Under the pieces are notes generated by a model that had not been told where the DNA came from, searched no databases, and worked only from the letters and a program-made list of their open reading frames with translations. Both the position numbers and the translations under genes were made by a program. Positions 15,190 through 21,126 of a stretch of DNA of 32,300 nucleotides are shown piece by piece. The stretch is taken from positions 1 to 32,300 of the forward strand of contig CAZQCV010000007.1 in NCBI GenBank assembly GCA_964591665.1, given 5' to 3'. Every line of letters begins with the position of its first letter. Within the stretch, counting starts at the first letter, position 1. The stretch is from CAZQCV01 sp964591665. Lineage in GTDB: Bacteria; Patescibacteriota; Minisyncoccia; Phycocordibacterales; UBA9973.

Positions 15190-15882
15190 CTATTGTATTC
15201 GTGTTCCAGTAAACACGTGACCATCCAAATACCGTTCGAGATTTTCTAGGTTCTTGCCATTCATAATAGCCACTTCGATGCTGTGTTCATCTGCAAACGC
15301 TGAAGCAACAGGATCAAACGGCGCAGAAAATCCAGGCGTCCATACTGCCGGAATAAGTGCTCGATAGTCAGCCCATGAAAGTGTTTCAAATTTCTTTGCA
15401 TCTGGATTGTTTCGAGGGTCTGTTTCGTAGACAAAATCAATATTTGAAAGATTCGCAACATGTTTTGAACCCAAAGCTTCCGCAAGAACTACCGACACAT
15501 AGTCAGTACTCCATCCTGGTTTCCATCCCGCCCCAATAAGGACAGGCTTGTCAGAGTCTATGACACCAGTTGGATCAATGATAACTTTTTCATATGCAAG
15601 GGGTCCAAATGCCAAGCGAAGTAATTCTGCGTTCATACGGGTGGCAGCAATCCCAATCCAATCAAGCGATGTATCATCATTAATACCAATCTCTTTCAGT
15701 CCATCTTGATACAGTCGTGCTGGTTTACCACCACCAACAATAATAACAAAGCGATGACCATCCTCAACTCGTTTCTCAATCATGCGTTTAAAGGAAGTAA
15801 GAAATACTGCATCAATCATATCAGGAACAACGATAGAACCGCCGAGCGAGATAACATGCATGTGAGAAAAAGTTGAGGTCAT
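15190..15882 (-). CDS. pyrH: UMP kinase, archaeal-type, 230 aa
   Basis: Amino-acid-kinase fold enzyme that converts UMP to UDP. Motifs: MHVISLGGSIV (N-terminal phosphate loop), FVIIVGGGKPARLYQD, GWKPGWSTDYVSVVLAEALG and HVANLSNIDFVYETDPRNNPDAKKF. GGGKPARLYQ and the GW-x-PG-x-STD segment fit the archaeal-type UMP kinase group better than the E. coli-type PyrH. The assignment between UMP kinase and a related small-molecule kinase rests on this resemblance. An alternative start at Met8 (MHVISLGG) is possible. The gene starts 2 nt after the adk stop codon. Confidence 0.85.
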   Translation of the reverse strand: MTSTFSHMHVISLGGSIVVPDMIDAVFLTSFKRMIEKRVEDGHRFVIIVGGGKPARLYQDGLKEIGINDDTSLDWIGIAATRMNAELLRLAFGPLAYEKVIIDPTGVIDSDKPVLIGAGWKPGWSTDYVSVVLAEALGSKHVANLSNIDFVYETDPRNNPDAKKFETLSWADYRALIPAVWTPGFSAPFDPVASAFADEHSIEVAIMNGKNLENLERYLDGHVFTGTRIQ

Positions 15883-15884
15883 AT

Positions 15885-16484
15885 TTACGCGAGGTATGGA
15901 GCTAATTTGCTTTTAATATCTTCGTGGATATCTTGTATCGAACGATTGCCGTCAATTTCAAGATAGGTATATGCTTGTGATTGTTCTAGTTTTTGGATCA
16001 ATGGAACTACCGTACGGTCGTACTCACTGAGACGTTTTGTAATACCCTCCACTGTATCATCTGTTCTTCCCCGAGAAAGGAGACGACGCTTTACTTCTTC
16101 AGGTTCAACTTCAATATTTATATAAATAATATTCTCTAGGTGAGCATATTCAGCTAATTCGTTTAACGCATGAAGTTGTTCAACAGAACGAGGAAAACCA
16201 TCTATAAAAATATGTGTGTCTTCTGGTAGCGTATGTGCAATGTGAGACACAAAAAGTCCAGAAGTAAAAAAGTCTGGCTGGAATCCACCTTTATTAGTAA
16301 TATCTCGAGCAATGTGAGCAAGACGAGCATCAGCCTTAAAAAAACCTCGAAAGATATCACCCATAACTGCCACATACTGTCCTCTTGTTGTATCAACTGA
16401 TGCAAGATATTTTTTGAGGAGTTCAAACTGAGTGCCCTTGCCAGCACCTGATCTTCCAATAAAGACAAAAGTAAGTGGTTTCAT
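15885..16484 (-). CDS. adk: Adenylate kinase-type nucleoside monophosphate kinase, 199 aa
   Basis: Interconverts AMP, ADP and ATP. The P-loop GRSGAGKGTQFELL lies at about residues 9-22 and IDGFPRSVEQLHAL supplies the NMP-binding Arg; RRLLSRGRTDDT opens a short lid without Cys residues, so it is the short, zinc-free form. The usual GPPGAGKGTQ is GRSGAGKGTQ here. The ATG at 16482-16484 (MKPLTFVFIG) is chosen because a longer frame from 16532 would translate through the TATACT promoter and the terminator region. First gene of adk-pyrH-map, behind the secY operon but with its own promoter. Confidence 0.9.
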   Translation of the reverse strand: MKPLTFVFIGRSGAGKGTQFELLKKYLASVDTTRGQYVAVMGDIFRGFFKADARLAHIARDITNKGGFQPDFFTSGLFVSHIAHTLPEDTHIFIDGFPRSVEQLHALNELAEYAHLENIIYINIEVEPEEVKRRLLSRGRTDDTVEGITKRLSEYDRTVVPLIQKLEQSQAYTYLEIDGNRSIQDIHEDIKSKLAPYLA

Positions 16485-16495
16485 AATATGCTTAC

Positions 16496-16501
16496 AGTAT
16501 A
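16496..16501 (-). promoter_or_regulatory. -10 box of adk-pyrH-map
   Basis: Minus-strand TATACT ends 11 nt before the adk ATG, giving a leader of only about 4-5 nt. Confidence 0.5.
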
Positions 16502-16525
16502 ACACAAAAATAAGATTTTGCAAAA

Positions 16526-16560
16526 AATACAAAAGACTCCTATTCGGAGTCTTTTGTATT
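16526..16560 (-). terminator. Terminator of the spc-secY operon
   Basis: A 15-bp perfect stem (16526-16540 with 16546-16560), 5-nt loop, followed on the minus strand by TTTTTT. It lies 20 nt past the secY stop, separating secY from adk. Confidence 0.85.
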
Positions 16561-16579
16561 AAAAGAATATAAAGATCTT

Positions 16580-17851
16580 TTAATATTCTCGCATTGAGAG
16601 TTGTGAATCAATACGTTTTACAAGGTCGATAACTACAGATACAACGATGAGAAGCGCTGTACCACCTATTGCAACCTGGCCGATGCCCGTGAACTTTTGC
16701 ATGAGTAGTGGTAAGATTGCGACAATCGCAAGGAATAATCCTCCAACCAACGTAATCCGTGCAACGATGTTCCCAACATACGTTTCTGTTTGTGATCCTG
16801 GACGAACTCCTGGGACAAACGCTCCGTTTTTCTGAAGATTGTCTGCCATTTGTTTCGGATCAAACGTAATCGCTGTGTAGAAGTATGTGAAGATAAACAC
16901 AAACAAGAAGTAGAGTGCGAGGTATAGCCAACTTGATTGATTAAAACCAAGCAAAGTTGTACTGATTGCTTTGAGTGTACCGTTTGTAGACGCACTGAGT
17001 ACATTTCCAATCAATTGAGGGAAAAGTAAAATAGAAAGTGCAAAGATAATTGGCATCACTCCAGCTTGGTTAATACGAATCGGAAGATACGTAGAAACTC
17101 CACCCGTCGTACCTCCTGCAGTTGCACGTCGTGCATAGGTAACAGGGATTGGACGTTCTGCTTCTGTGACAAGGATAACTCCAAAGATAACAAGAATACC
17201 AACCACAATAAATGCAATATATGCGGGGATTTGTGATACGTCAAAGGTAAAGAGCATCTGACCTATCTCTGTCGGCATACGTGACACGATACCAGCAAAG
17301 ATAATAAGTGAGAGACCGTTTCCAATACCAAATTCAGTAACTAATTCTCCAATCCACATAAGGAGCATTGAACCAGCAATAATGACTACAAGGTTCGCTA
17401 CTTTTTCGATAGCATCAAGGTTGTTAAGGATCCCCTGTCGTTCAAGAATAACGAGCAATGAGAAACCTTGAAGTGCTGCAAGCGGTACGGTAAGCATGCG
17501 ACTATATTGTGCAAACTTTTTGCGTCCGATTTCTCCTTCCTCTTGGTAGAGAGACTTCAACTTCGGAACCATGATCGTGAGCAGCTGCATGATAATTGAT
17601 CCAGTAATGTATGGACCAACACCGAGCATAATAATCGAGAGATTAGAAAGCCCACCACCAGAGAACACATTCAATACTCCAAGAAATTCATTCTGTGAGA
17701 GGAATTGATTGAGTCGAACAGTATCTATGCCAGGAATTGGAATTGCTGCAAGTAGTCGAAAGAGTACGAGTGCACCTATCACTACGAGTACACGACGTCG
17801 AAGTGTTTTGTCACCAAAGAGTATTTTTACTTTTTGCAGAAATGTTTCCAT
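16580..17851 (-). CDS. secY: Protein translocase subunit SecY, 423 aa
   Basis: Channel-forming subunit of the Sec translocon, with about ten membrane spans visible as alternating hydrophobic segments. Diagnostic stretches: IPIPGIDTVRLNQFL near the N-terminus with a plug-region FSGGGLSNLSIIMLGVGPYITGSI, the cytoplasmic loop TEAERPIPVTYARRATAGG, and FYTAITFDPKQMADNLQKNGAFVPGVRPG. Length is normal. The last gene of the ribosomal operon, beginning 4 nt after rplO, as in the standard spc operon. Confidence 0.97.
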   Translation of the reverse strand: METFLQKVKILFGDKTLRRRVLVVIGALVLFRLLAAIPIPGIDTVRLNQFLSQNEFLGVLNVFSGGGLSNLSIIMLGVGPYITGSIIMQLLTIMVPKLKSLYQEEGEIGRKKFAQYSRMLTVPLAALQGFSLLVILERQGILNNLDAIEKVANLVVIIAGSMLLMWIGELVTEFGIGNGLSLIIFAGIVSRMPTEIGQMLFTFDVSQIPAYIAFIVVGILVIFGVILVTEAERPIPVTYARRATAGGTTGGVSTYLPIRINQAGVMPIIFALSILLFPQLIGNVLSASTNGTLKAISTTLLGFNQSSWLYLALYFLFVFIFTYFYTAITFDPKQMADNLQKNGAFVPGVRPGSQTETYVGNIVARITLVGGLFLAIVAILPLLMQKFTGIGQVAIGGTALLIVVSVVIDLVKRIDSQLSMREY

Positions 17852-17855
17852 AGAC

Positions 17856-18287
17856 TTATGCTATAGAGCCACCAGCAGCTGTGATTTTTTCACGTGCAGC
17901 TGTTGAGACTGTACAGTCTTTAAAGACAAGAGCGATAGTAATGTCACCCGTACCGAGGATTTTTACATTTGGTGTTTTACCTCCCTGGCGACGGATGAGT
18001 TTTTTTGCTACGAGAACTTCTGGAGTCACTTCTTCTTTAGCCTTGAAGTTTTCAGCAAGACGACTAAGATTGATCACTTGTGGTTTTTCTTGGACTGAAT
18101 TAAATTTATACCCACGAAGCTTTGGAAGTTTCTTAATCGTATCGCGCATTTGTGGACGCTTTTTGTTACCAGCACGAGCACCTTGCCCTTTAGTACCACG
18201 ACCAGAAGTCTTTCCGTGTCGGCCACCGCGACCAACACGTTTTGCGGTCTGCTGTTTATTTTTACGAGTTAATGTATGTATTTGCAT
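17856..18287 (-). CDS. rplO: Large-subunit ribosomal protein L15 (uL15), 143 aa
   Basis: 50S protein. The glycine- and arginine-rich N-terminus (RVGRGGRHGKTSGRGTKGQ at about 17-35) that threads into 23S rRNA is typical, and the C-terminal IALVFKDCTVSTAAREKITAAGG closes the domain. It follows rpsE by 9 nt. In most bacteria rpmD (uL30) lies between these two genes; it is missing here. Confidence 0.96.
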   Translation of the reverse strand: MQIHTLTRKNKQQTAKRVGRGGRHGKTSGRGTKGQGARAGNKKRPQMRDTIKKLPKLRGYKFNSVQEKPQVINLSRLAENFKAKEEVTPEVLVAKKLIRRQGGKTPNVKILGTGDITIALVFKDCTVSTAAREKITAAGGSIA

Positions 18288-18296
18288 AAGCCAGTA

Positions 18297-18947
18297 CTAT
18301 TTTGCTTCAGCGTGTCGTTCTTCACTACTTTGAGTAGGAATTCTCTTTGTTGACACGATACTGAGCGCTTTTAACGTTGCTCGACCGATGTTGAGTTTGT
18401 TTTTACTACCTGAAAGTACTTTCGATGTAACATTTTTCACACCTGAGAGTGCAAGAATGTCTCGAACAGCACTACCAGTCACTAGACCTTTACCGTTGTT
18501 TGGTGCCATGATAACACGTGCACTTGAGTATTTTGCTTCAATATCAAATGGCAATGAACCAGTCTTTGTCATTTTGATTTTGATCATGTTTTTTCGAGCG
18601 TCACGAACAGCTTTGTTAATTGCAAGCGCTGTATCACCTGCTTTACCCGTACCGAGACCTACTGAACCTTTCTTGTCTCCGATAACGATAGCAACGGCAA
18701 ATGACATACGTCGTCCTCCTGATACCACACGTGTTACACGTCGGATAGCAAGGATCTTTTGTTCAAATTCAGGCTTTGGTCGTTCAAATGAACCACCACG
18801 TGGGCTGCGTTTTTCACCACTGCGAGCACCGCCAGTACCTGGTTTACGTGGACCTGTACTTCGTGCGCCACGTGGAGCAAATGTTTTCTTTGCTCCAGTA
18901 GATGGTGCAGGAGATGCTTCTACGTTTGTTGTTGTTTCTTCTGACAT
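18297..18947 (-). CDS. rpsE: Small-subunit ribosomal protein S5 (uS5), 216 aa
   Basis: 30S protein involved in decoding accuracy and helicase activity at the mRNA entrance. The S5 core begins at about residue 60 with LAIRRVTRVVSGGRRMSFAVAIV and continues through GLGTGKAGDTALAINKAVRDARKNM and the C-terminal lobe. Ahead of it is an extension of about 60 residues rich in Ala, Pro, Gly, Ser and Arg, longer than in E. coli. The ATG at 18945-18947 (MSEETTT) is chosen because it lies 4 nt after the rplR stop; an ATG at 18983 would overlap rplR coding sequence. Confidence 0.95.
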   Translation of the reverse strand: MSEETTTNVEASPAPSTGAKKTFAPRGARSTGPRKPGTGGARSGEKRSPRGGSFERPKPEFEQKILAIRRVTRVVSGGRRMSFAVAIVIGDKKGSVGLGTGKAGDTALAINKAVRDARKNMIKIKMTKTGSLPFDIEAKYSSARVIMAPNNGKGLVTGSAVRDILALSGVKNVTSKVLSGSKNKLNIGRATLKALSIVSTKRIPTQSSEERHAEAK

Positions 18948-18951
18948 ATAT

Positions 18952-19302
18952 TTAGAACTGAAGTCCTGCAGCACGTGCAGCATCAGCTAAAAGTTTAACT
19001 CGACCAATATATTTGAATCCATTACGGTCAAAGACAACGTTTGTTATCTTTTTTGCTTTGAGGGCTTCTGCAATCTGTGTACCTACTTTTTCTGAACGTT
19101 CTGTTTTAGTACCTGTTTTGATTGCAACATCTGATGCACTGGCGATTGTTGTTGCAGTAACATCATCAATAGCTTGTGCATAAATGCAGTTGTTTGAGCG
19201 GTATACTGAAAGTCGAGGACATGTAGCAGTACCTGAAACCTTCATACGAATCTTTCGCTTCAAACGCAGACGCTTGTCTGATTTTTTCTGTGTCGTTTTC
19301 AT
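18952..19302 (-). CDS. rplR: Large-subunit ribosomal protein L18 (uL18), 116 aa
   Basis: Binds 5S rRNA. The sequence RLRLKRKIRMKVSGTATCPRLSVYRSN matches the basic N-terminal region, and FDRNGFKYIGRVKLLADAARAAGLQF the C-terminal signature (FDR-x-G-x-x-Y-x-GRV-x-x-x-A-x-x-AR-x-x-GL). Length is typical. Eight nt behind rplF. Confidence 0.96.
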   Translation of the reverse strand: MKTTQKKSDKRLRLKRKIRMKVSGTATCPRLSVYRSNNCIYAQAIDDVTATTIASASDVAIKTGTKTERSEKVGTQIAEALKAKKITNVVFDRNGFKYIGRVKLLADAARAAGLQF

Positions 19303-19310
19303 ACGTTATT

Positions 19311-19844
19311 TTATGAGGATTTCTTACCCTGTTTACGTCTAATAACTTCGTCGTCATACCGAAAACCTTTACCTTTATATGGTTCTGGTTTCTTCATTGC
19401 TCGAACACTTGCAGTAAATTGCCCTACTGCTTCTTTGTTAATCCCAGAAACAGTAATAAGGTTCTTCTCTGCAGTAACCGTAAGTCCTTCAGGAACAGGA
19501 ACAATTACTGGATGAGAGAATCCAAGTGCGAGCTCAAGGTTCTTCCCTTTTACGTCTGACTTAAATCCCACACCTTCAAGAATGAGTTTTTTAACGAATG
19601 GAGTGTTAACACCAGCAATCATATTTTTGATATGAGATGCATATGTTCCCCAAAGTGATACAGAGAATTTGTCATCTCCGTTTGGTGCAAAACTAACAAC
19701 ACCGTTTTCGATAGTTACGATAACATTTGGGAGTAGTTCGCGAGTAAGTGTCCCTTTTGGTCCGGTAACCGTACAGACACCGTTATCAAGCGTGACTGTT
19801 GTACCTGCTGGGATAGCCAGCTGTTGTTTTCCTATACGTGACAT
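19311..19844 (-). CDS. rplF: Large-subunit ribosomal protein L6 (uL6), 177 aa
   Basis: 50S protein near the sarcin-ricin loop. Two repeated domains are visible; N-terminus MSRIGKQQLAIPAGTTVTL and C-terminal signature KKPEPYKGKGFRYDDEVIRRKQGK are diagnostic. Length matches the family (about 177). It lies 6 nt behind rpsH. Confidence 0.97.
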   Translation of the reverse strand: MSRIGKQQLAIPAGTTVTLDNGVCTVTGPKGTLTRELLPNVIVTIENGVVSFAPNGDDKFSVSLWGTYASHIKNMIAGVNTPFVKKLILEGVGFKSDVKGKNLELALGFSHPVIVPVPEGLTVTAEKNLITVSGINKEAVGQFTASVRAMKKPEPYKGKGFRYDDEVIRRKQGKKSS

Positions 19845-19850
19845 AAGCCT

Positions 19851-20240
19851 TTACCAGATAGAGAGTATTACCTCTCCACCCACGAGCTCTTTGCGAGCTT
19901 CCTTATCTGCCATAATACCTTTCGGTGTTGAGAGCACTTGCATACCACGACCGTTCTTCACTGATTTCAAATCCTTGACGCCCATGTAGACACGCTTTGA
20001 TGGTTTTGAAACACGAGAAAGTTCATGGATGCGTGATGCACCTCCTTCACTATAGATGAGACCGACCTCAATCATATCTTTTCCTTTGAGTGTTTTCTTT
20101 TCGATACGTCCAACGTATCCTTCTTTCTTTAAGCATTCAAGAATTGCATGTTTCAACTTTGAGTACGGAAACGAAACTGTTTCGTGTTCACGAAGTGAAG
20201 CATTCTTGATCTTAACGAGCATATCTGCGATTGTATCCAT
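19851..20240 (-). CDS. rpsH: Small-subunit ribosomal protein S8 (uS8), 129 aa
   Basis: Binds 16S rRNA helix 21 and in E. coli represses the spc operon by binding its mRNA. Start MDTIADMLVKIKNAS is the family N-terminus; C-terminus contains KNGRGMQVLSTPKGIMADKEARKELVGGEVILSIW. The ATG at 20238-20240 gives the usual 129-132 aa; a longer frame upstream runs into rpsN and is rejected. Seven nt behind rpsN. Confidence 0.97.
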   Translation of the reverse strand: MDTIADMLVKIKNASLREHETVSFPYSKLKHAILECLKKEGYVGRIEKKTLKGKDMIEVGLIYSEGGASRIHELSRVSKPSKRVYMGVKDLKSVKNGRGMQVLSTPKGIMADKEARKELVGGEVILSIW

Positions 20241-20247
20241 ATACCAA

Positions 20248-20517
20248 CTACCAACTTGACTTCCGAACGCCAGGAATCTGACCTTCGTTAGCAAGTTCTC
20301 TAAATGCGATACGTGAAAGACCAAAATCTCTCATGTATGCTTGACCTCGACCAGTAAGAAAACAGCGGTTCTTGTACCGTGTAGGCGAAGAATCGCGAGG
20401 AAGTTTTTTGAGACCCTCATAGTCTCCGTTCTTTTTGAGTTCTGCTCGTTTTGCTGCATATTGAGCAATGAGTTTTGCTCTGCGCGCGTTACGTGCAATA
20501 ACTGACAATTTAGCCAT
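20248..20517 (-). CDS. rpsN: Small-subunit ribosomal protein S14 (uS14), zinc-free type, 89 aa
   Basis: 30S head protein. MAKLSVIARNARRAKLIAQY begins the protein and RCFLTGRGQAYMRDFGLSRI is the signature. It has no CxxC pairs, so it is the zinc-independent form, in the 89-residue version rather than the 101-residue E. coli one. The ATG at 20515-20517 is preceded by AAGGAAAC, a weak Shine-Dalgarno sequence; a longer frame to 20673 would run through the leader. In the standard spc order rplN-rplX-rplE precede rpsN, but here the operon begins with rpsN. Confidence 0.95.
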   Translation of the reverse strand: MAKLSVIARNARRAKLIAQYAAKRAELKKNGDYEGLKKLPRDSSPTRYKNRCFLTGRGQAYMRDFGLSRIAFRELANEGQIPGVRKSSW

Positions 20518-20532
20518 GTTTCCTTTTTTGTG

Positions 20533-20609
20533 CGGATTTCCTAATATCGCCTGTTTTTGCTTCTGTAAGAGATCTGACTTACACAAGGAGAAACAGGGAT
20601 TAGCATCCG
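20533..20609 (-). promoter_or_regulatory. Long folded leader of the rpsN-secY operon
   Basis: Four nested perfect helices stack into one arm: CGGAT/ATCCG (20533-20537, 20605-20609), CTAAT/ATTAG (20541-20545, 20599-20603), CCTGTTT/AAACAGG (20550-20556, 20591-20597) and TGTAAG/CTTACA (20564-20569, 20578-20583), loop of 8 nt. Between the last two is a 7-by-7 internal loop whose minus-strand side reads CTCCTTG, complementary to the AAGGA before rpsN. It lies wholly inside the transcribed leader. An autoregulatory site for a ribosomal protein (S8 or S14 are candidates) is inference. Confidence 0.6.
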
Positions 20610-20644
20610 TTAATAAATAAAACCACTTCGACGGTGGTAGCACC

Positions 20645-20673
20645 ATAGTACACCAAAAGCGACAAAAAGTCAA
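20645..20673 (-). promoter_or_regulatory. Promoter of the rpsN-secY operon
   Basis: Minus strand: TTGACT (20668-20673), 17-nt spacer, TACTAT (20645-20650). Transcription would start near 20638, giving a leader of about 120 nt. Confidence 0.6.
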
Positions 20674-20683
20674 TCAGGATAAT

Positions 20684-20727
20684 AAAAAAAACAGATGTAG
20701 CGACTTCCCCCGAGGCCGTTACATCTG
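20684..20727 (-). terminator. Terminator on the minus strand
   Basis: CAGATGTA (20692-20699) and TACATCTG (20720-20727) pair; on the minus strand eight T follow (20691-20684). It ends whatever is transcribed leftward from about 20914. Confidence 0.7.
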
Positions 20728-20763
20728 CTTGCTGTGTTTGTGGAACAATCCCAGACTTTAGTC

Positions 20764-20789
20764 ACCGTCGTAATACGTGACGGTTTTTT
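20764..20789 (+). terminator. Terminator on the plus strand
   Basis: ACCGTC (20764-20769) pairs with GACGGT (20779-20784), followed by TTTTTT. No plus-strand gene is known upstream, so it may end a small plus-strand transcript from the 20690-20760 region or be part of a minus-strand fold. Confidence 0.5.
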
Positions 20790-20982
20790 CGTTTTGCCAG
20801 GCATCCTTTACCAGGATGGGTACGGCTCTTAGACCAGCTTCTATGAAGCTTGGTATGAGTACAAGGCTCTCCAGCAACAGTCTGATGTTGTTCATAAATA
20901 TAAAGATTTGTACCTACCCTATCATATAATCGACAAAAAAGCAAGTAATACCAACATATTTTACCACACCACCACAAAACCC

Positions 20983-21002
20983 TTATTTTACAAGTAAAAT
21001 AA
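20983..21002. repeat. Perfect A/T inverted repeat
   Basis: TTATTTTAC and GTAAAATAA are exact inverted copies separated by AA, in a gene-free AT-rich stretch. It has the form of a dimeric protein's binding site; no regulator is known. Confidence 0.4.
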
Positions 21003-21060
21003 CATAATATAATTGACTATTTGTAAAGATTTTTTATATATGATAATTCCACACACATAA

Positions 21061-21090
21061 CAAAAACCACCCCTTTCGGAGTGGTTTTTG
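21061..21090. terminator. Terminator of the S-layer-like gene
   Basis: AAAAACCACCCC (21062-21073) and GGAGTGGTTTTT (21078-21089) form a 12-bp stem with one G-T pair and a TTTC loop. T-runs on both strands. It lies about 40 nt past the stop codon of the minus-strand gene. Confidence 0.85.
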
Positions 21091-21126
21091 AACCTAGAAA
21101 GATTTCCTAGACTAACTTAGAGATAC

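Larger units (their letters stand above)
20684..20914 (-). ncRNA. Candidate structured intergenic RNA, about 230 nt
   Basis: This gap between the spc promoter and the S-layer terminator has no convincing gene but many hairpins. On the minus strand a weak promoter (TATGAT at 20921-20926) precedes ACCAGCTTC/GAAGCTTGGT (20833-20854), CATCC/GGATG (20802-20818), a long-range GGTAC/GTACC pair (20819-20823, 20910-20914), GTCAC/GTGAC near 20761-20781, and a terminator at 20684-20727. Minus-strand short frames here do not look protein-like. It shows no SRP or RNase P landmarks. It may be one small RNA on the minus strand, or two facing transcripts, as a plus-strand terminator lies inside it. Confidence 0.35.

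Noticed and set aside
16485..16532. N-terminal extension of adenylate kinase
   Set aside because: It would translate the -10 box and spacer; the P-loop lies at the usual distance from the ATG at 16484.
18948..18983. Longer start for rpsE overlapping rplR
   Set aside because: The ATG at 18947 lies 4 nt behind the rplR stop, as with the other tight junctions in this operon.
20518..20673. 52-residue N-terminal extension of S14
   Set aside because: It would translate the promoter-proximal leader and its long hairpin; the family begins at MAKLSVIARN.
20762..20977. 71-aa minus-strand open frame
   Set aside because: Rich in Trp, Cys and His, without family features, overlapping several hairpins and a terminator; better explained as non-coding.
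21013..21034. Plus-strand promoter-like TTGACT with TATATA
   Set aside because: AT-rich background gives such matches easily, and only a terminator lies downstream within 30 nt.
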